From Nostoc sp. FACHB-280 (GTDB lineage Bacteria; Cyanobacteriota; Cyanobacteriia; Cyanobacteriales; Nostocaceae), in contig NZ_JACJSD010000018.1 of assembly GCF_014697615.1 (NCBI RefSeq), positions 81,177 to 145,176 of the forward strand: a DNA stretch of 64,000 nucleotides, given 5' to 3'. A program made the translations under genes and the position numbers. How positions within the stretch are numbered: the first letter of the stretch is position 1; each line of letters opens with the position of its first letter. The notes under the pieces were generated by a model. It was not told where the DNA came from. It ran no database searches and saw only the letters and a list, made by a program, of their open reading frames with translations. Below are positions 46,385 to 55,000 of this stretch, piece after piece.

Positions 46385-46408
46385 CCAGGGGTAAAACCCT
46401 GGTTTTTT
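46385..46408 (+). terminator. Intrinsic terminator of rplY
   Basis: ccaggg (46385-46390), loop gtaaaa, ccctgg (46397-46402), then six Ts: a textbook rho-independent terminator, 58 bp past the stop codon. Confidence 0.85.
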
Positions 46409-46485
46409 GTTAAGCTACTCAAGATGAAAAAGGGGCTAGAGGCCAGAGATTAGAGGATGACTGAGAAGTATTAAATATTGCGCTT

Positions 46486-46561
46486 GATCCCCCCTAGCCC
46501 CCCTTTTTAAGGGGGGAACCGGATTTAAAGTCCCCCTTTTTAAGGGGGATTTAGGGGGATC
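46486..46561. repeat. GC-rich palindromic repeat (gatccccccta...tagggggatc)
   Basis: Nested inverted repeats (ccccctttttaagggggg, and again tccccctttttaagggggat) lie between gatccccccta and ttagggggatc ends. The flanks carry another inverted pair, ggggctagaggccagag (about 46433) and ctagcccctagcctctag (about 46667). The rest of the 46327-46732 spacer is repeat-like and has no gene. Confidence 0.65.
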
Positions 46562-46732
46562 TACGAGTCTTAAATACAACACCAAAAAGTTTTCAGATAT
46601 CCTCTTAAAGGTTAGAACTTAGAGGTTAGTTTTTTCACAAACATAAACATATCTTTTTCCTTCGTTCTAGCCCCTAGCCTCTAGTCTCTAACTATAAAAA
46701 AATCATTCTTTCCTAGCCTCTACCAGAAAAAC

Positions 46733-48283
46733 ATGACAGAAGCCACTCTTCCACCTTTAATTCAGCAGATGTTACAGCCTGAATTTTATCCTCACCCTGT
46801 AACAGAACCAATTCGACTCAGCCAAACCCACGTTTCTTATGTGCTGTTGACGGGAGACTATGCCTACAAGCTGAAAAAACCAGTGAATTTTGGGTTTTTG
46901 GATTTTTCTACTTTGGAGAAACGACAGCATTTTTGTCAGGAAGAATTACGACTCAATCAACGGGGTGCGGCTGAATTATATTTAGAAGTTTTACCCATCA
47001 CCCAAGAAGGCGAAAAATATCATTTAGGCGGCGCAGGTGAGCCTGTCGAGTATGTACTCAAAATGCGCGAGTTTCCCCAAGAAACACTATTAAGTAACTT
47101 GTTTGCCCAAGGCAAGTTAAATGAAGCGCATGTAGAAGAATTGGGTCGGGTTGTAGCGCAGTATCATGCTAAAACCGAGACAAATGATTATATTCGCAGT
47201 TTTGGCGAAGTTCCACAAATAAGGGCAGCGTTTGATGAAAACTACGAGCAAACGGAAAAATATATCGGCGGCCCCCAGACACAACAGCAATTTGATGACA
47301 GCAAAGCTTATACCGATAAATTTTTTGCCGAAAGACAAGAATTATTTCACAAAAGAATGCAAAATCACCGCATTCGAGAATGTCATGGTGACTTACACCT
47401 GCGGAATATTTGTTTATGGCAAGATAAAATTCTCTTATTTGATTGCATAGAGTTTAACGAACCGTTTCGCTTTGTCGATGTCATGTTCGATATTGCTTAT
47501 GCAGTGATGGATTTAGAAGCGCAAGCACGTCCAGACTTGAGTAATGCTTATTTAAATACCTATTTAGAGCAGACTGGCGGTTGGGAAGGCTTAGAGGTAT
47601 TACCTATATATTTAAATCGGCAGTCTTATGTCCGGGCGAAAGTCACGTCATTTTTATTAGATGATCCTGGCGTACCAGCAGAAGTTAAACAAGAAGCATC
47701 ACAAACCGCAGCCAAATATTACAAGCTGGCTTGGGAATATACTCAACCCCAACAAGGAAGCCTAATTTTAATGTCGGGCTTGTCGGGTTCAGGGAAGAGT
47801 ACAACCGCAAAATATTTGGCACGACAATTGAACGCAATTCATATTCGCTCTGATGCGGTGCGGAAGCATTTGGGGGGCATTTCTTTGGCGGAACGGGGTG
47901 GTGATGATTTGTATACGCCGGAAATGACGCAAAAAACTTATGCACGGTTGTTAAACTTGGGAACTATACTAGCTAATCAAGGTTTCACGGTGATTTTAGA
48001 TGCTAAGTATGACCGACAACAACAGCGACAAGAAGCTATTTCCCAAGCGCAACAGTACCAACTGCCTCTGCAAATTGTTCACTGTACAGCGCCTGTAGAA
48101 GTAATTCGAGAACGTCTGATTAATCGTACTGGTGATATTGCTGATGCTACGGTAGATTTATTAGCATCACAACTCAAGCAAGTGGAAACTTTTAGTGCAG
48201 CAGAAACACCTTACGTCCATACTTGGGATACAACTCAAGCAAACGAGGCACAATTAAAACTTCTGCGCGAGAAAAGGGTTTAA
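46733..48283 (+). CDS. APH-like kinase fused to an AAA/zeta-type ATP-binding domain
   Basis: 516 residues. N-terminal aminoglycoside-phosphotransferase-like domain: substrate loop RECHGDLHLRNICLW (catalytic Asp at about 217-220) and LLFDCIEFNEP (metal-binding). C-terminal P-loop kinase domain: Walker A SGLSGSGKSTTAKYL (about 345-356), IRSDAVRKHLGG and a Cys-x-Ala region near VHCTAPVEVIRERL. This combination is known as a two-domain conserved bacterial protein, probably a small-molecule kinase; no substrate has been established. It is not evidence of antibiotic resistance. Confidence 0.88.
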   Translation: MTEATLPPLIQQMLQPEFYPHPVTEPIRLSQTHVSYVLLTGDYAYKLKKPVNFGFLDFSTLEKRQHFCQEELRLNQRGAAELYLEVLPITQEGEKYHLGGAGEPVEYVLKMREFPQETLLSNLFAQGKLNEAHVEELGRVVAQYHAKTETNDYIRSFGEVPQIRAAFDENYEQTEKYIGGPQTQQQFDDSKAYTDKFFAERQELFHKRMQNHRIRECHGDLHLRNICLWQDKILLFDCIEFNEPFRFVDVMFDIAYAVMDLEAQARPDLSNAYLNTYLEQTGGWEGLEVLPIYLNRQSYVRAKVTSFLLDDPGVPAEVKQEASQTAAKYYKLAWEYTQPQQGSLILMSGLSGSGKSTTAKYLARQLNAIHIRSDAVRKHLGGISLAERGGDDLYTPEMTQKTYARLLNLGTILANQGFTVILDAKYDRQQQRQEAISQAQQYQLPLQIVHCTAPVEVIRERLINRTGDIADATVDLLASQLKQVETFSAAETPYVHTWDTTQANEAQLKLLREKRV

Positions 48284-48335
48284 AGGGCAAGGGGGTAAAA
48301 GGTATTTGTAAAAATTTTCTCCCTACCCCTACCCC

Positions 48336-48390
48336 CTGGTTACTGAGCTTGTCCTGAGCTTGGCCGAAGGGCGCAGTCGAAGTACACCCC
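48336..48390. repeat. Dispersed repeat, second copy of the 7826-7880 family
   Basis: ctggttactgag, cttgtcctgagcttggcc, gaagggcgcagtcgaagta and cacccc in order, as at 7826-7880 with small changes. Confidence 0.65.
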
Positions 48391-48416
48391 TATACCTTTA
48401 CACCCTTAGTAAACTC

Positions 48417-48911
48417 ATGGCGAAAAATAACAACTTATTTAATTTCACCCCTGACTTTATCTCTCAATTAATTTTTGGGTCATTTTTAACCTTCATCTTG
48501 ATATTGACAGGTTCCCCTGCCTCCTTGAGTATTTTCTTGGGCATTCTCGGTGGATTTAGCTTGGGCTGGCTTACCAATGCTAGTAAAACTAGTCCCCAAG
48601 CACCAACCATAGCCTCTTCTGATGGTATTGATGCTGGGCTGAAATATTGGTTATTGTTTTTGCTGGGCTTTGTGTGGTTGGGCTATTCAGCACCGATGAG
48701 TATTTTGTTGGGGGGAATAGGTGCTATTGGTGGCGGTTGGATTATTGCTTGGTGGGGCAGCAAAGAAGAAACCAGAACTCAGCTTCCAGTGCAAAGTTTA
48801 ATCGAGGGAGAGGAAACAGTCGGTGAAAGATCCACTAAACAACAAAAAAGAAGACCAACTCGCCGCTTCCGTCGCGCTAGAGGGATTAATTTAAGATTTT
48901 GGCAGAGGTAA
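48417..48911 (+). CDS. Hypothetical membrane protein with basic C-terminus
   Basis: 164 residues from ATG 48417 (MAKNNNLFNFTPDFISQLIF); the frame is open to 48360, but that part is translated repeat DNA. About four hydrophobic segments (GSFLTFILILTGSPASLSIF, LGILGGFSLGWLT, YWLLFLLGFVWLGYS, ILLGGIGAIGGGWIIAWW) and an Arg/Lys-rich tail (KQQKRRPTRRFRRARG). No family recognised. It may follow the APH-AAA kinase gene in one transcript. Confidence 0.65.
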   Translation: MAKNNNLFNFTPDFISQLIFGSFLTFILILTGSPASLSIFLGILGGFSLGWLTNASKTSPQAPTIASSDGIDAGLKYWLLFLLGFVWLGYSAPMSILLGGIGAIGGGWIIAWWGSKEETRTQLPVQSLIEGEETVGERSTKQQKRRPTRRFRRARGINLRFWQR

Positions 48912-49022
48912 TGCGATGAGGTCTTACGCTGTGAGATGAAGAATCAAGGGTTTTTCCCGTAGGAATGTAGGTGAGCAAATACCCTCACACCCAGTCTGAA
49001 CAAACAACCTTGGTCATCAGTC

Positions 49023-50639
49023 TTACTTATGAATGAGTCCAGCAATGGCGGTGATTAATTTGGCAGGATCGGCGGGTTTGGCGATGTGCAGTTGAAATCC
49101 GGCGGCGAAGACTAGTTGTTGTGTTGTCTCGGCAGCGTAAGCAGTAAGGGCGATCGCAGGAATTGTACCACCTTGATTAGCAGGAAGCGATCGCACCTTG
49201 CGAATCAACGCATAGCCATCAACATCGGGCATCCCCAAATCACTTAAGAGTAAATCTGGGGGCGACTGTGCAATGGCTTCCCAGGCTGCATGAGCAGATG
49301 CAGCTGTGGTGACGATGGCTCCTTGCTGTTCCAAAAAAAATGCCATAAATTCCCTTGTATCGACATCATCATCCACAATTAACAGCTTGATGCCTTCCAG
49401 GGGCTGAGAAATCAGGGAGAAGGGATAGGAATTGCCCACTAATTTTTTTTCGGCTATGACTAATTCTTGATTTGGTGGCTGGGCTGGTAAACAAACTGTA
49501 AATGTTGCGCCTTGTCCTTCCCCTGGACTTTCCGCCCAAACTCTGCCACCATGTAACTCAACTAATTGGCGGACAATTGCCAAGCCTAGCCCTAGCCCCC
49601 CTGATCTGCGAGTGATGCTGCTATCTGCTTGACGAAAGTATTCAAATACATAAGGTAAAAATTCCCCACTAATACCTTTACCTGTATCCTGAATTTGGAT
49701 TTGGGCTTGGGAACCAGCTTGGGTTAAGTACACATTCACTTGGCCGCCGTCTGGGGTAAATTTAACAGCGTTAGATAACAAATTCCAAACAATTTGTTGC
49801 AGACGACCACTATCACCTTTTACCTGTCCTATGTTGGCATCAAGATGCAGTTGAATTTGGATTGATTTGGCTTCTGCGGCCAAATGCACTGTTTCTAAGG
49901 CTGCTTTAATGGTCGAAGCGAGGTTAACATTTTCTAGATTCAGTGATAATTTACCGCGCAGAATGCGAGAGATATCTAATAAATCGTCAATTAGTTGTAC
50001 CTGTAATTCGGCGTTGCGTTCGATGGTTTCTAAGGCGCGAAGACTGGCGGCTTCGTTGAGGGTGCGTTTGCGAAGTAGTTTTGCCCAACCCAAAATCGGA
50101 TTGAGGGGCGATCGCAGTTCATGAGAAACTATTGCTAGAAATTCATCTTTAATGCGGTTGGCTGATTCTGCGGCTTCTTTGGCTTGTTGACGTTCTGCGG
50201 CTAAGGCTAAAGCTTGATCTCGTAAGTGCTTGTATTCTTGGACTCTAAAAGTTAAATCAGTCACATCTTGAATCGAAAACAGTGCATAAAACCCATTACC
50301 CTCTAATGCGGGTACAGCTGTTACGGTTGTGTGTTGAATGCGGTATTTATCTTGCGGTAACGCTACAGGAATCACATATTGATGCAGTTGTGAAGAAAAA
50401 ATTGTCGGCGGCCCACCTTCAAAAATTTGCTTGAGGCGAATAGCATAACGAGGTTGATGCAAATGGGGAAAATAATTTTTAATCGAGTTGCCTAAAATTT
50501 GATATCTAGGGATTTTTGTCCATTCTTCTAAAGCGCAATTCCAAAATAAAACGGTGTGTTCCGAATCTAATACAAAAGTTCCCAACGGAATTTGGTCTAA
50601 CAAGCTATATTTTTCTTGGGCTTGCTCAATTCTGTTCAT
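49023..50639 (-). CDS. Hybrid histidine kinase (PAS-HisKA-HATPase-REC)
   Basis: 538 residues, no membrane segment. A PAS-like domain (about 15-130) and a short coiled coil precede HisKA with phospho-His H173 (AIVSHELRSPLN), HATPase with N-box (NLLSNAVKFTPDGG), G1 (DTGKGISGEF) and G2 (SGGLGLGLAIV), and a C-terminal receiver (LLIVDDDVDTREFM ... LLLSDLGMPDVDG, Asp). It is a soluble sensor that passes phosphate to its own receiver. It lies 35 bp after the CheC-like gene in an operon that faces cheA, so it probably belongs to that signalling set. Confidence 0.9.
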   Translation of the reverse strand: MNRIEQAQEKYSLLDQIPLGTFVLDSEHTVLFWNCALEEWTKIPRYQILGNSIKNYFPHLHQPRYAIRLKQIFEGGPPTIFSSQLHQYVIPVALPQDKYRIQHTTVTAVPALEGNGFYALFSIQDVTDLTFRVQEYKHLRDQALALAAERQQAKEAAESANRIKDEFLAIVSHELRSPLNPILGWAKLLRKRTLNEAASLRALETIERNAELQVQLIDDLLDISRILRGKLSLNLENVNLASTIKAALETVHLAAEAKSIQIQLHLDANIGQVKGDSGRLQQIVWNLLSNAVKFTPDGGQVNVYLTQAGSQAQIQIQDTGKGISGEFLPYVFEYFRQADSSITRRSGGLGLGLAIVRQLVELHGGRVWAESPGEGQGATFTVCLPAQPPNQELVIAEKKLVGNSYPFSLISQPLEGIKLLIVDDDVDTREFMAFFLEQQGAIVTTAASAHAAWEAIAQSPPDLLLSDLGMPDVDGYALIRKVRSLPANQGGTIPAIALTAYAAETTQQLVFAAGFQLHIAKPADPAKLITAIAGLIHK

Positions 50640-50674
50640 CTGCTCACACTGTTTTTATTTGGTGCTAGTTCAAC

Positions 50675-51298
50675 CTAATAGGAATTATCCGCCAAGAGGG
50701 ATATTTCTTCATCAATCACATGGATTAACGCATCAAATGTTCCCACTTCAAAAATTAAAATAATATCACCAATTAGTTCTAATTGTGCTATTGTAAACCG
50801 AGCTTGCGCTAGTAAAATTTTTGTCGCCTCACTGGCATTAGCAGGTAATAATAAATTATCAATTTTATCTTCTAAATATACAGGCAAAGCGTAATTCATG
50901 TGTTGCTTTAACACATTACTAATAGAACCCATAACGCCATTAATCACAATATTACCTACTTCAGTAAGAGTGCCAATTTTTACTGCATCTAAATCATCTG
51001 AACCTGGTTCTTCCCCAGTCAAAACTGACACTAATGCTGAGGCACTTTCTGTAGGAAAAATTAATCCAGCAGTGCCATAAAATGAGCCTGTAAAGTTTAG
51101 TTTGACTGATGCTAAGCTCGCATCATGAAATCGGCCATTTAATTCTTGATAAGCTGCTGTTGCTGTTAAAATTTTTACAAAAGGAATTTCTAAGTGAATG
51201 TGGGAATCCACCATTTCATTGAGTAGACTAGCGGCTCGACCAACTCCAATATTGATTAATTCTTGTAAGGCATCTAGTTGATCTGCTGTCACATTCAT
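50675..51298 (-). CDS. cheC: CheC/CheX-family chemotaxis phosphatase
   Basis: 207 residues from ATG 51298 (MNVTADQLDALQELINIGVG, the CheC start); the frame is open further but those codons overlap the response regulator gene. CheC-type E-x3-N motifs: LQELINIGVGRAASLLNEMV with ELxxIGxGxA and, in the second half, LTEVGNIVINGVMG. CheC hydrolyses CheY-P and in Bacillus interacts with CheD; no cheD is present. It lies 7 bp after the receiver gene, fitting a phosphatase acting on that product. Confidence 0.85.
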   Translation of the reverse strand: MNVTADQLDALQELINIGVGRAASLLNEMVDSHIHLEIPFVKILTATAAYQELNGRFHDASLASVKLNFTGSFYGTAGLIFPTESASALVSVLTGEEPGSDDLDAVKIGTLTEVGNIVINGVMGSISNVLKQHMNYALPVYLEDKIDNLLLPANASEATKILLAQARFTIAQLELIGDIILIFEVGTFDALIHVIDEEISLLADNSY

Positions 51299-51305
51299 GG
51301 CATAT

Positions 51306-51671
51306 CTATTCCTTAGTGTTAATAGCTTGCTGCACTGCTGCGCGTAATTCTTGTTCTTTGGGTGGTTTATTAATAAAGTTAACTGCACCTAAGCTGTAAC
51401 TTTGATTGCGGGCGCTTTCTTGAATATCTGCGGAAATGATAATTGTGGGAATTTTTAAACCTTCATCTTGCAAAGCCTGGAGAAATTCAAACCCATTCAT
51501 ATCGGGCATGAGTAAATCAGCCAACACACAATTAGGCTGAGATTGATGAACGATTTCTAATCCTTCACGTCCATTGCTTGCTTCTAATATTTCATAACCA
51601 TCTACTTGCAAAAACTTCCGAATCATCCTGCGAGAAAAAGCCGCATCATCAATAATTAACACTAAGCTCAT
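51306..51671 (-). CDS. Single-domain response regulator (CheY-like)
   Basis: 121 residues, receiver domain only: acidic pair LIIDDAAF, phosphoacceptor D52 (CVLADLLMPDMNG), Thr/Ser at IIISAD, and Lys at NKPPKE. A free receiver in front of cheC is a likely CheY partner for the adjacent chemosensory genes; the phosphorylating kinase could be CheA (52303) or the hybrid kinase (49023). Confidence 0.9.
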   Translation of the reverse strand: MSLVLIIDDAAFSRRMIRKFLQVDGYEILEASNGREGLEIVHQSQPNCVLADLLMPDMNGFEFLQALQDEGLKIPTIIISADIQESARNQSYSLGAVNFINKPPKEQELRAAVQQAINTKE

Positions 51672-51837
51672 CAGCCTGTTCCTGAAAAATTCATTTGCTT
51701 ATATTTCTTTATTGTAAATTTGTAATTTCGCCTATCAATCTTGTTAAATAAAACGCAGACTTTTGCAATTATTTTTAATTTTTATATAAACTGTTTTTAT
51801 ACTTTTTCAAAAAAATCAACATACCCTCAAGCGACAT

Positions 51838-52209
51838 ATAGTGCTGAAACTATAATGCTACCTTGAGGATACTTTTGTCAAACTTGTTAGATTTTGGCAA
51901 CACTATCTCTGGTTGACTGAGCTTGGCGTAACCAGTGTAAAACCGTTGTGTGGTGAATCTCTGTGACACGTTCAATTTCTCGTAGGCTCATCCCCTTGAA
52001 ATACATTTTTAAGCACAGTTGCTTGATATCATTTGAATAGCTCCAAGAATGGTAAGTTTCAAGAAACTGACGACCACAATGTTTACACTTGTAGCATTGT
52101 CTGTTTTTACGACGACCATTCTTAGCTGTTTGAGTTGAATGACAACGGGGACATTGCATATTGTAGATTTGATTGCTGAAACAGATAACCATTATCTTTT
52201 CAGCATTAA
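51838..52209 (-). mobile_element. Mini IS1-like element (372 bp) carrying only insA
   Basis: Imperfect terminal inverted repeats atagtgctgaaactataatg (51838-51857) and ttaatgctgaaaagataatg (reverse read of 52209-52190) match at 16 of 21 positions. Between them lies a whole insA frame on the minus strand, but no insB. Normal IS1 elements are about 700-900 bp. The ends are inferred by eye; no target duplication is clear. An inverted pair cctcaag/cttgagg surrounds the left end. Confidence 0.5.
51887..52159 (-). CDS. insA: IS1-family InsA-like protein, without InsB
   Basis: 90 residues from ATG 52159 (MQCPRCHSTQTAKNGRRKNR). Four-Cys zinc finger (CPRCH ... CYKCKHCGRQF) and a helix-turn-helix (GMSLREIERVTEIHHTTVLHW), the complete InsA pattern of cyanobacterial IS1 elements. 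InsA binds the IS ends; transposition also needs the InsB catalytic part, made by frameshifting, but only 215 bp of non-matching sequence follow. It is therefore an orphan DNA-binding protein in a mini-element between two chemosensory operons. Confidence 0.85.
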   Translation of the reverse strand: MQCPRCHSTQTAKNGRRKNRQCYKCKHCGRQFLETYHSWSYSNDIKQLCLKMYFKGMSLREIERVTEIHHTTVLHWLRQAQSTRDSVAKI

Positions 52210-52302
52210 CTAATGTGAGCATCTTACTTGCGAAATATATCTATTGATTTAAAAAATATTAAAATTAAGACAAAAGATATAGGTTTATCATCTCTGAATC
52301 CA

Positions 52303-54546
52303 ATGGAGTTAACAGAAATTGACAACGATGATCTAGAAGCATTTCTTTTAGAAAGCTATGAAAGTTTGACTCAAATTGAAAGCGATATTATTGAGCTAGA
52401 AAAAGCATCTGTTAACCGAGCGGCGTTAGATAGAATTTATCGCTCACTCCATACACTGAAAGGAAACTGCGGCTTTTTGCCATTTCCTAAGTTAGAATCA
52501 CTAGCTCATGCAGGCGAAAGTTTAATATCATATTTGCGTGACGATACAAAGCAATCATTGGTTAATAGCGATCGCCACCTTAAAGTCACACCACAAATTA
52601 TTACTGCCTTACTCCAAACTGTAGATAGCATCCGTCAGCTGCTATCGCAAATTCAAACAACCAAGCAAGAAGGCGATGCAGATTATTCTACACTTATTAG
52701 TGCTTTAACGAAACTACAAGAGAATCAACAGGTAATTACTGTATTACCATCATCGCCAGAAACCGAAGACAGCACCATCACTGGATCAGAATCAGCTTAT
52801 ATTCGCGTAAATGTGAATTTGCTAGATCAACTAATGAACTTAGTCGGGGAACTGGTTTTAACCCGTAACCAAGTCATAGGGTTATCCCAGAGGTATAAAG
52901 ATAGTAACTTGACAGCGACTTGCCAGCGCCTAAATTTAATTACTAGCCAATTGCAGGAAGAAGTGATGAAAACTCGCCTGCAACCGATGAGTACAATTTG
53001 GCAAAAATTTCCCAGAGTAATTCGAGATTTAGCGATCGCACATGGTAAACAAGTGACGGTCGAAATTCAAGGAGCCGATACAGAAGTTGATAAAAGTATT
53101 ATTGAAGCGATTAAAGACCCCTTAACCCATTTAGTCCGCAACTGTATTGATCATGGCATAGAATCACCAACTGAGCGCAGTGCTGCTGGTAAATTACCCG
53201 CAGGTAAGATATGTCTGAAAGCTTGTTATGAAAACAGCAAAGTCAACATTGAAATTAGCGATGACGGACGCGGTTTATCGCCAACACAACTGAAAATGCG
53301 GGCGCAGCAAATAGGTTTACTAAGTCCGGCACAAGCTGAGACAATGAGCGATGCAGCAGCCATTAATTTAATTTTCTTACCTGGCTTTTCCACCGCCACA
53401 CAAGTCACAAACCTGTCTGGGCGCGGCGTGGGGATGGATATTGTTAAAAGTAATATTGATAAAATTAACGGCAGTATTGAAATTGAGAGTCAGCCAGGAC
53501 AAGGAACCAAATTTCAACTCAAAATTCCCCTGACATTAACCATTATTCCAGCATTAATTGTCAATAGTAACGGCGATCGCTACGCCATCCCCCAAGCCAG
53601 CCTGCAAGAATTAGTGCGCTTAGAACCAGAGCAAGCACTCCAACAAATTGAAACATTCTACGACGTACCCGTATACCCCCTGCGAGGAAATCTCATCCCC
53701 CTAGTTAACCTTAATCAAGTCCTACACCCTACAAACACATCCCACTCAGCACTCAGCACTCACACTTCGACTTCTCCTGTCGGAGACGCTGCGCGAACGC
53801 TCAGTGTCCAGCACTCACACTTCGACTTCGCTCAGTGTCCAGCACTAGTCCTAGTAGTTATCCAAGCCGACAACTACCAATTTGGACTAGTTGTAGACGC
53901 AGTGGAAGACATTCAAGATATTGTGGTTAAACCTTTAGGTAAACAGTTGCAAGCTATATCTGTGTTTATGGGTGCGACAATTATGGGCGATGGCAGAGTA
54001 GCATTAATTATCGATGCGGTAAATTTGGCGAAACAAGCTGGACTGTATGAAAAACAGCAGCTATTGTCCAGCATTTCTGGTGCAAACATCCCCACAGAAA
54101 CAGAGGAACACCAATTAATTTTACTATTTCAAGGGCCGCAAGGCGCATTGATGGGTATTCCCGTAGCGATCGCTTTTCGCTTAGAAGAAATTCCCTCTAC
54201 TGCGATTGAAAAAGTCGGTAATCAAGATGTAGTGCGGACTGCTGGCAAAATTTTACCTATAATTGACCTGCAAAAAATCTTTCCGAGTCAGCAGCCAACC
54301 CCAAATAAAGAAACCGAAAAACTGCAATTAGTGATTGTTTCTCCCCAAGCCGGATTGAGTGTGGGCTTAGTTGTGGAGCGCATTCTTGATATTGTAGAAG
54401 AACCACTGACAGTTAAAGGTATCCCTAGTAGACCAGGAGTTTTATTTTGTGCTGTGATTCAAGGACAAATCACAGAAATATTAGATATAGAGGCAGTGAT
54501 TAACATGGTTAACCCTTATTTGTTGCAAGTGAGCGATCGTGGTTGA
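52303..54546 (+). CDS. cheA: Chemotaxis histidine kinase CheA with two CheW-like domains
   Basis: 747 residues from ATG 52303 (MELTEIDNDDLEAFLLESYE); TTG 52228 would add 25 weakly supported residues. Order: Hpt with phospho-His H50 (RIYRSLHTLKGNCGF), dimerisation domain (about 185-250, LMNLVGELVLTRNQVI), HATPase (HLVRNCIDHGIES; DDGRGLS; GRGVGMDIV), then two tandem CheW-like domains. There is no obvious P2. Residues about 480-515 inside the first CheW-like domain (HSALSTHTSTSPVGDA...) are translated spacer repeat. It overlaps cheW by 8 bp. Confidence 0.93.
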   Translation: MELTEIDNDDLEAFLLESYESLTQIESDIIELEKASVNRAALDRIYRSLHTLKGNCGFLPFPKLESLAHAGESLISYLRDDTKQSLVNSDRHLKVTPQIITALLQTVDSIRQLLSQIQTTKQEGDADYSTLISALTKLQENQQVITVLPSSPETEDSTITGSESAYIRVNVNLLDQLMNLVGELVLTRNQVIGLSQRYKDSNLTATCQRLNLITSQLQEEVMKTRLQPMSTIWQKFPRVIRDLAIAHGKQVTVEIQGADTEVDKSIIEAIKDPLTHLVRNCIDHGIESPTERSAAGKLPAGKICLKACYENSKVNIEISDDGRGLSPTQLKMRAQQIGLLSPAQAETMSDAAAINLIFLPGFSTATQVTNLSGRGVGMDIVKSNIDKINGSIEIESQPGQGTKFQLKIPLTLTIIPALIVNSNGDRYAIPQASLQELVRLEPEQALQQIETFYDVPVYPLRGNLIPLVNLNQVLHPTNTSHSALSTHTSTSPVGDAARTLSVQHSHFDFAQCPALVLVVIQADNYQFGLVVDAVEDIQDIVVKPLGKQLQAISVFMGATIMGDGRVALIIDAVNLAKQAGLYEKQQLLSSISGANIPTETEEHQLILLFQGPQGALMGIPVAIAFRLEEIPSTAIEKVGNQDVVRTAGKILPIIDLQKIFPSQQPTPNKETEKLQLVIVSPQAGLSVGLVVERILDIVEEPLTVKGIPSRPGVLFCAVIQGQITEILDIEAVINMVNPYLLQVSDRG

Positions 54547-54988
54547 ACAACAACTCTGCACTTTTTGGTTAAATAAAACTTACTTTGGCATTGATGTACG
54601 CCATGTTCAAGAAGTCATTCGTCCCCAAGCCATAACTCCTGTACCTTTAACACCGCCAGATATTTGTGGGTTAATTAACTTGCGTGGACAAATTATTACC
54701 GTCATCGACTTGCAACAACGCTTAGATATGGGTGAACCTGCTAGGCGGAACCTTCAACCAGAAGCATCGCCGGGGTTTAATATCGTTGTATCTTCTGATC
54801 ATGAGATAGTGAGTTTACTGGTTGATGATGTTGGCGATGTCTTAGAGTTTCCCGAAAACACCTTTCAACCGCCACCCGCCAGCTTAAAAGGTAGAATGCG
54901 TGACATACTGGCAGGAGCTTACCCACTAGCAGCAGGGTTTTTGTTAGTTGTTGACACTGAAAAAATTCTCAACGTTAAAATCATTTAG
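54539..54988 (+). CDS. cheW: Chemotaxis adaptor CheW
   Basis: 149 residues from GTG 54539, within the end of cheA. CheW fold: TFWLNKTYFGIDVRHVQEVI, the conserved GLINLRGQIITVIDLQQRL and VSLLVDDVGDVLEF. It couples receptors to CheA. The overlap with cheA and the 12-bp gap to the receptor gene show one operon. Confidence 0.93.
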   Translation: MVEQQLCTFWLNKTYFGIDVRHVQEVIRPQAITPVPLTPPDICGLINLRGQIITVIDLQQRLDMGEPARRNLQPEASPGFNIVVSSDHEIVSLLVDDVGDVLEFPENTFQPPPASLKGRMRDILAGAYPLAAGFLLVVDTEKILNVKII

Positions 54989-55000
54989 GAGCTATTGGCA

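Noticed and set aside
46733..48283. Aminoglycoside resistance gene
   Set aside because: The APH-like domain is fused to a P-loop kinase in a conserved housekeeping-type protein; resistance is not supported.
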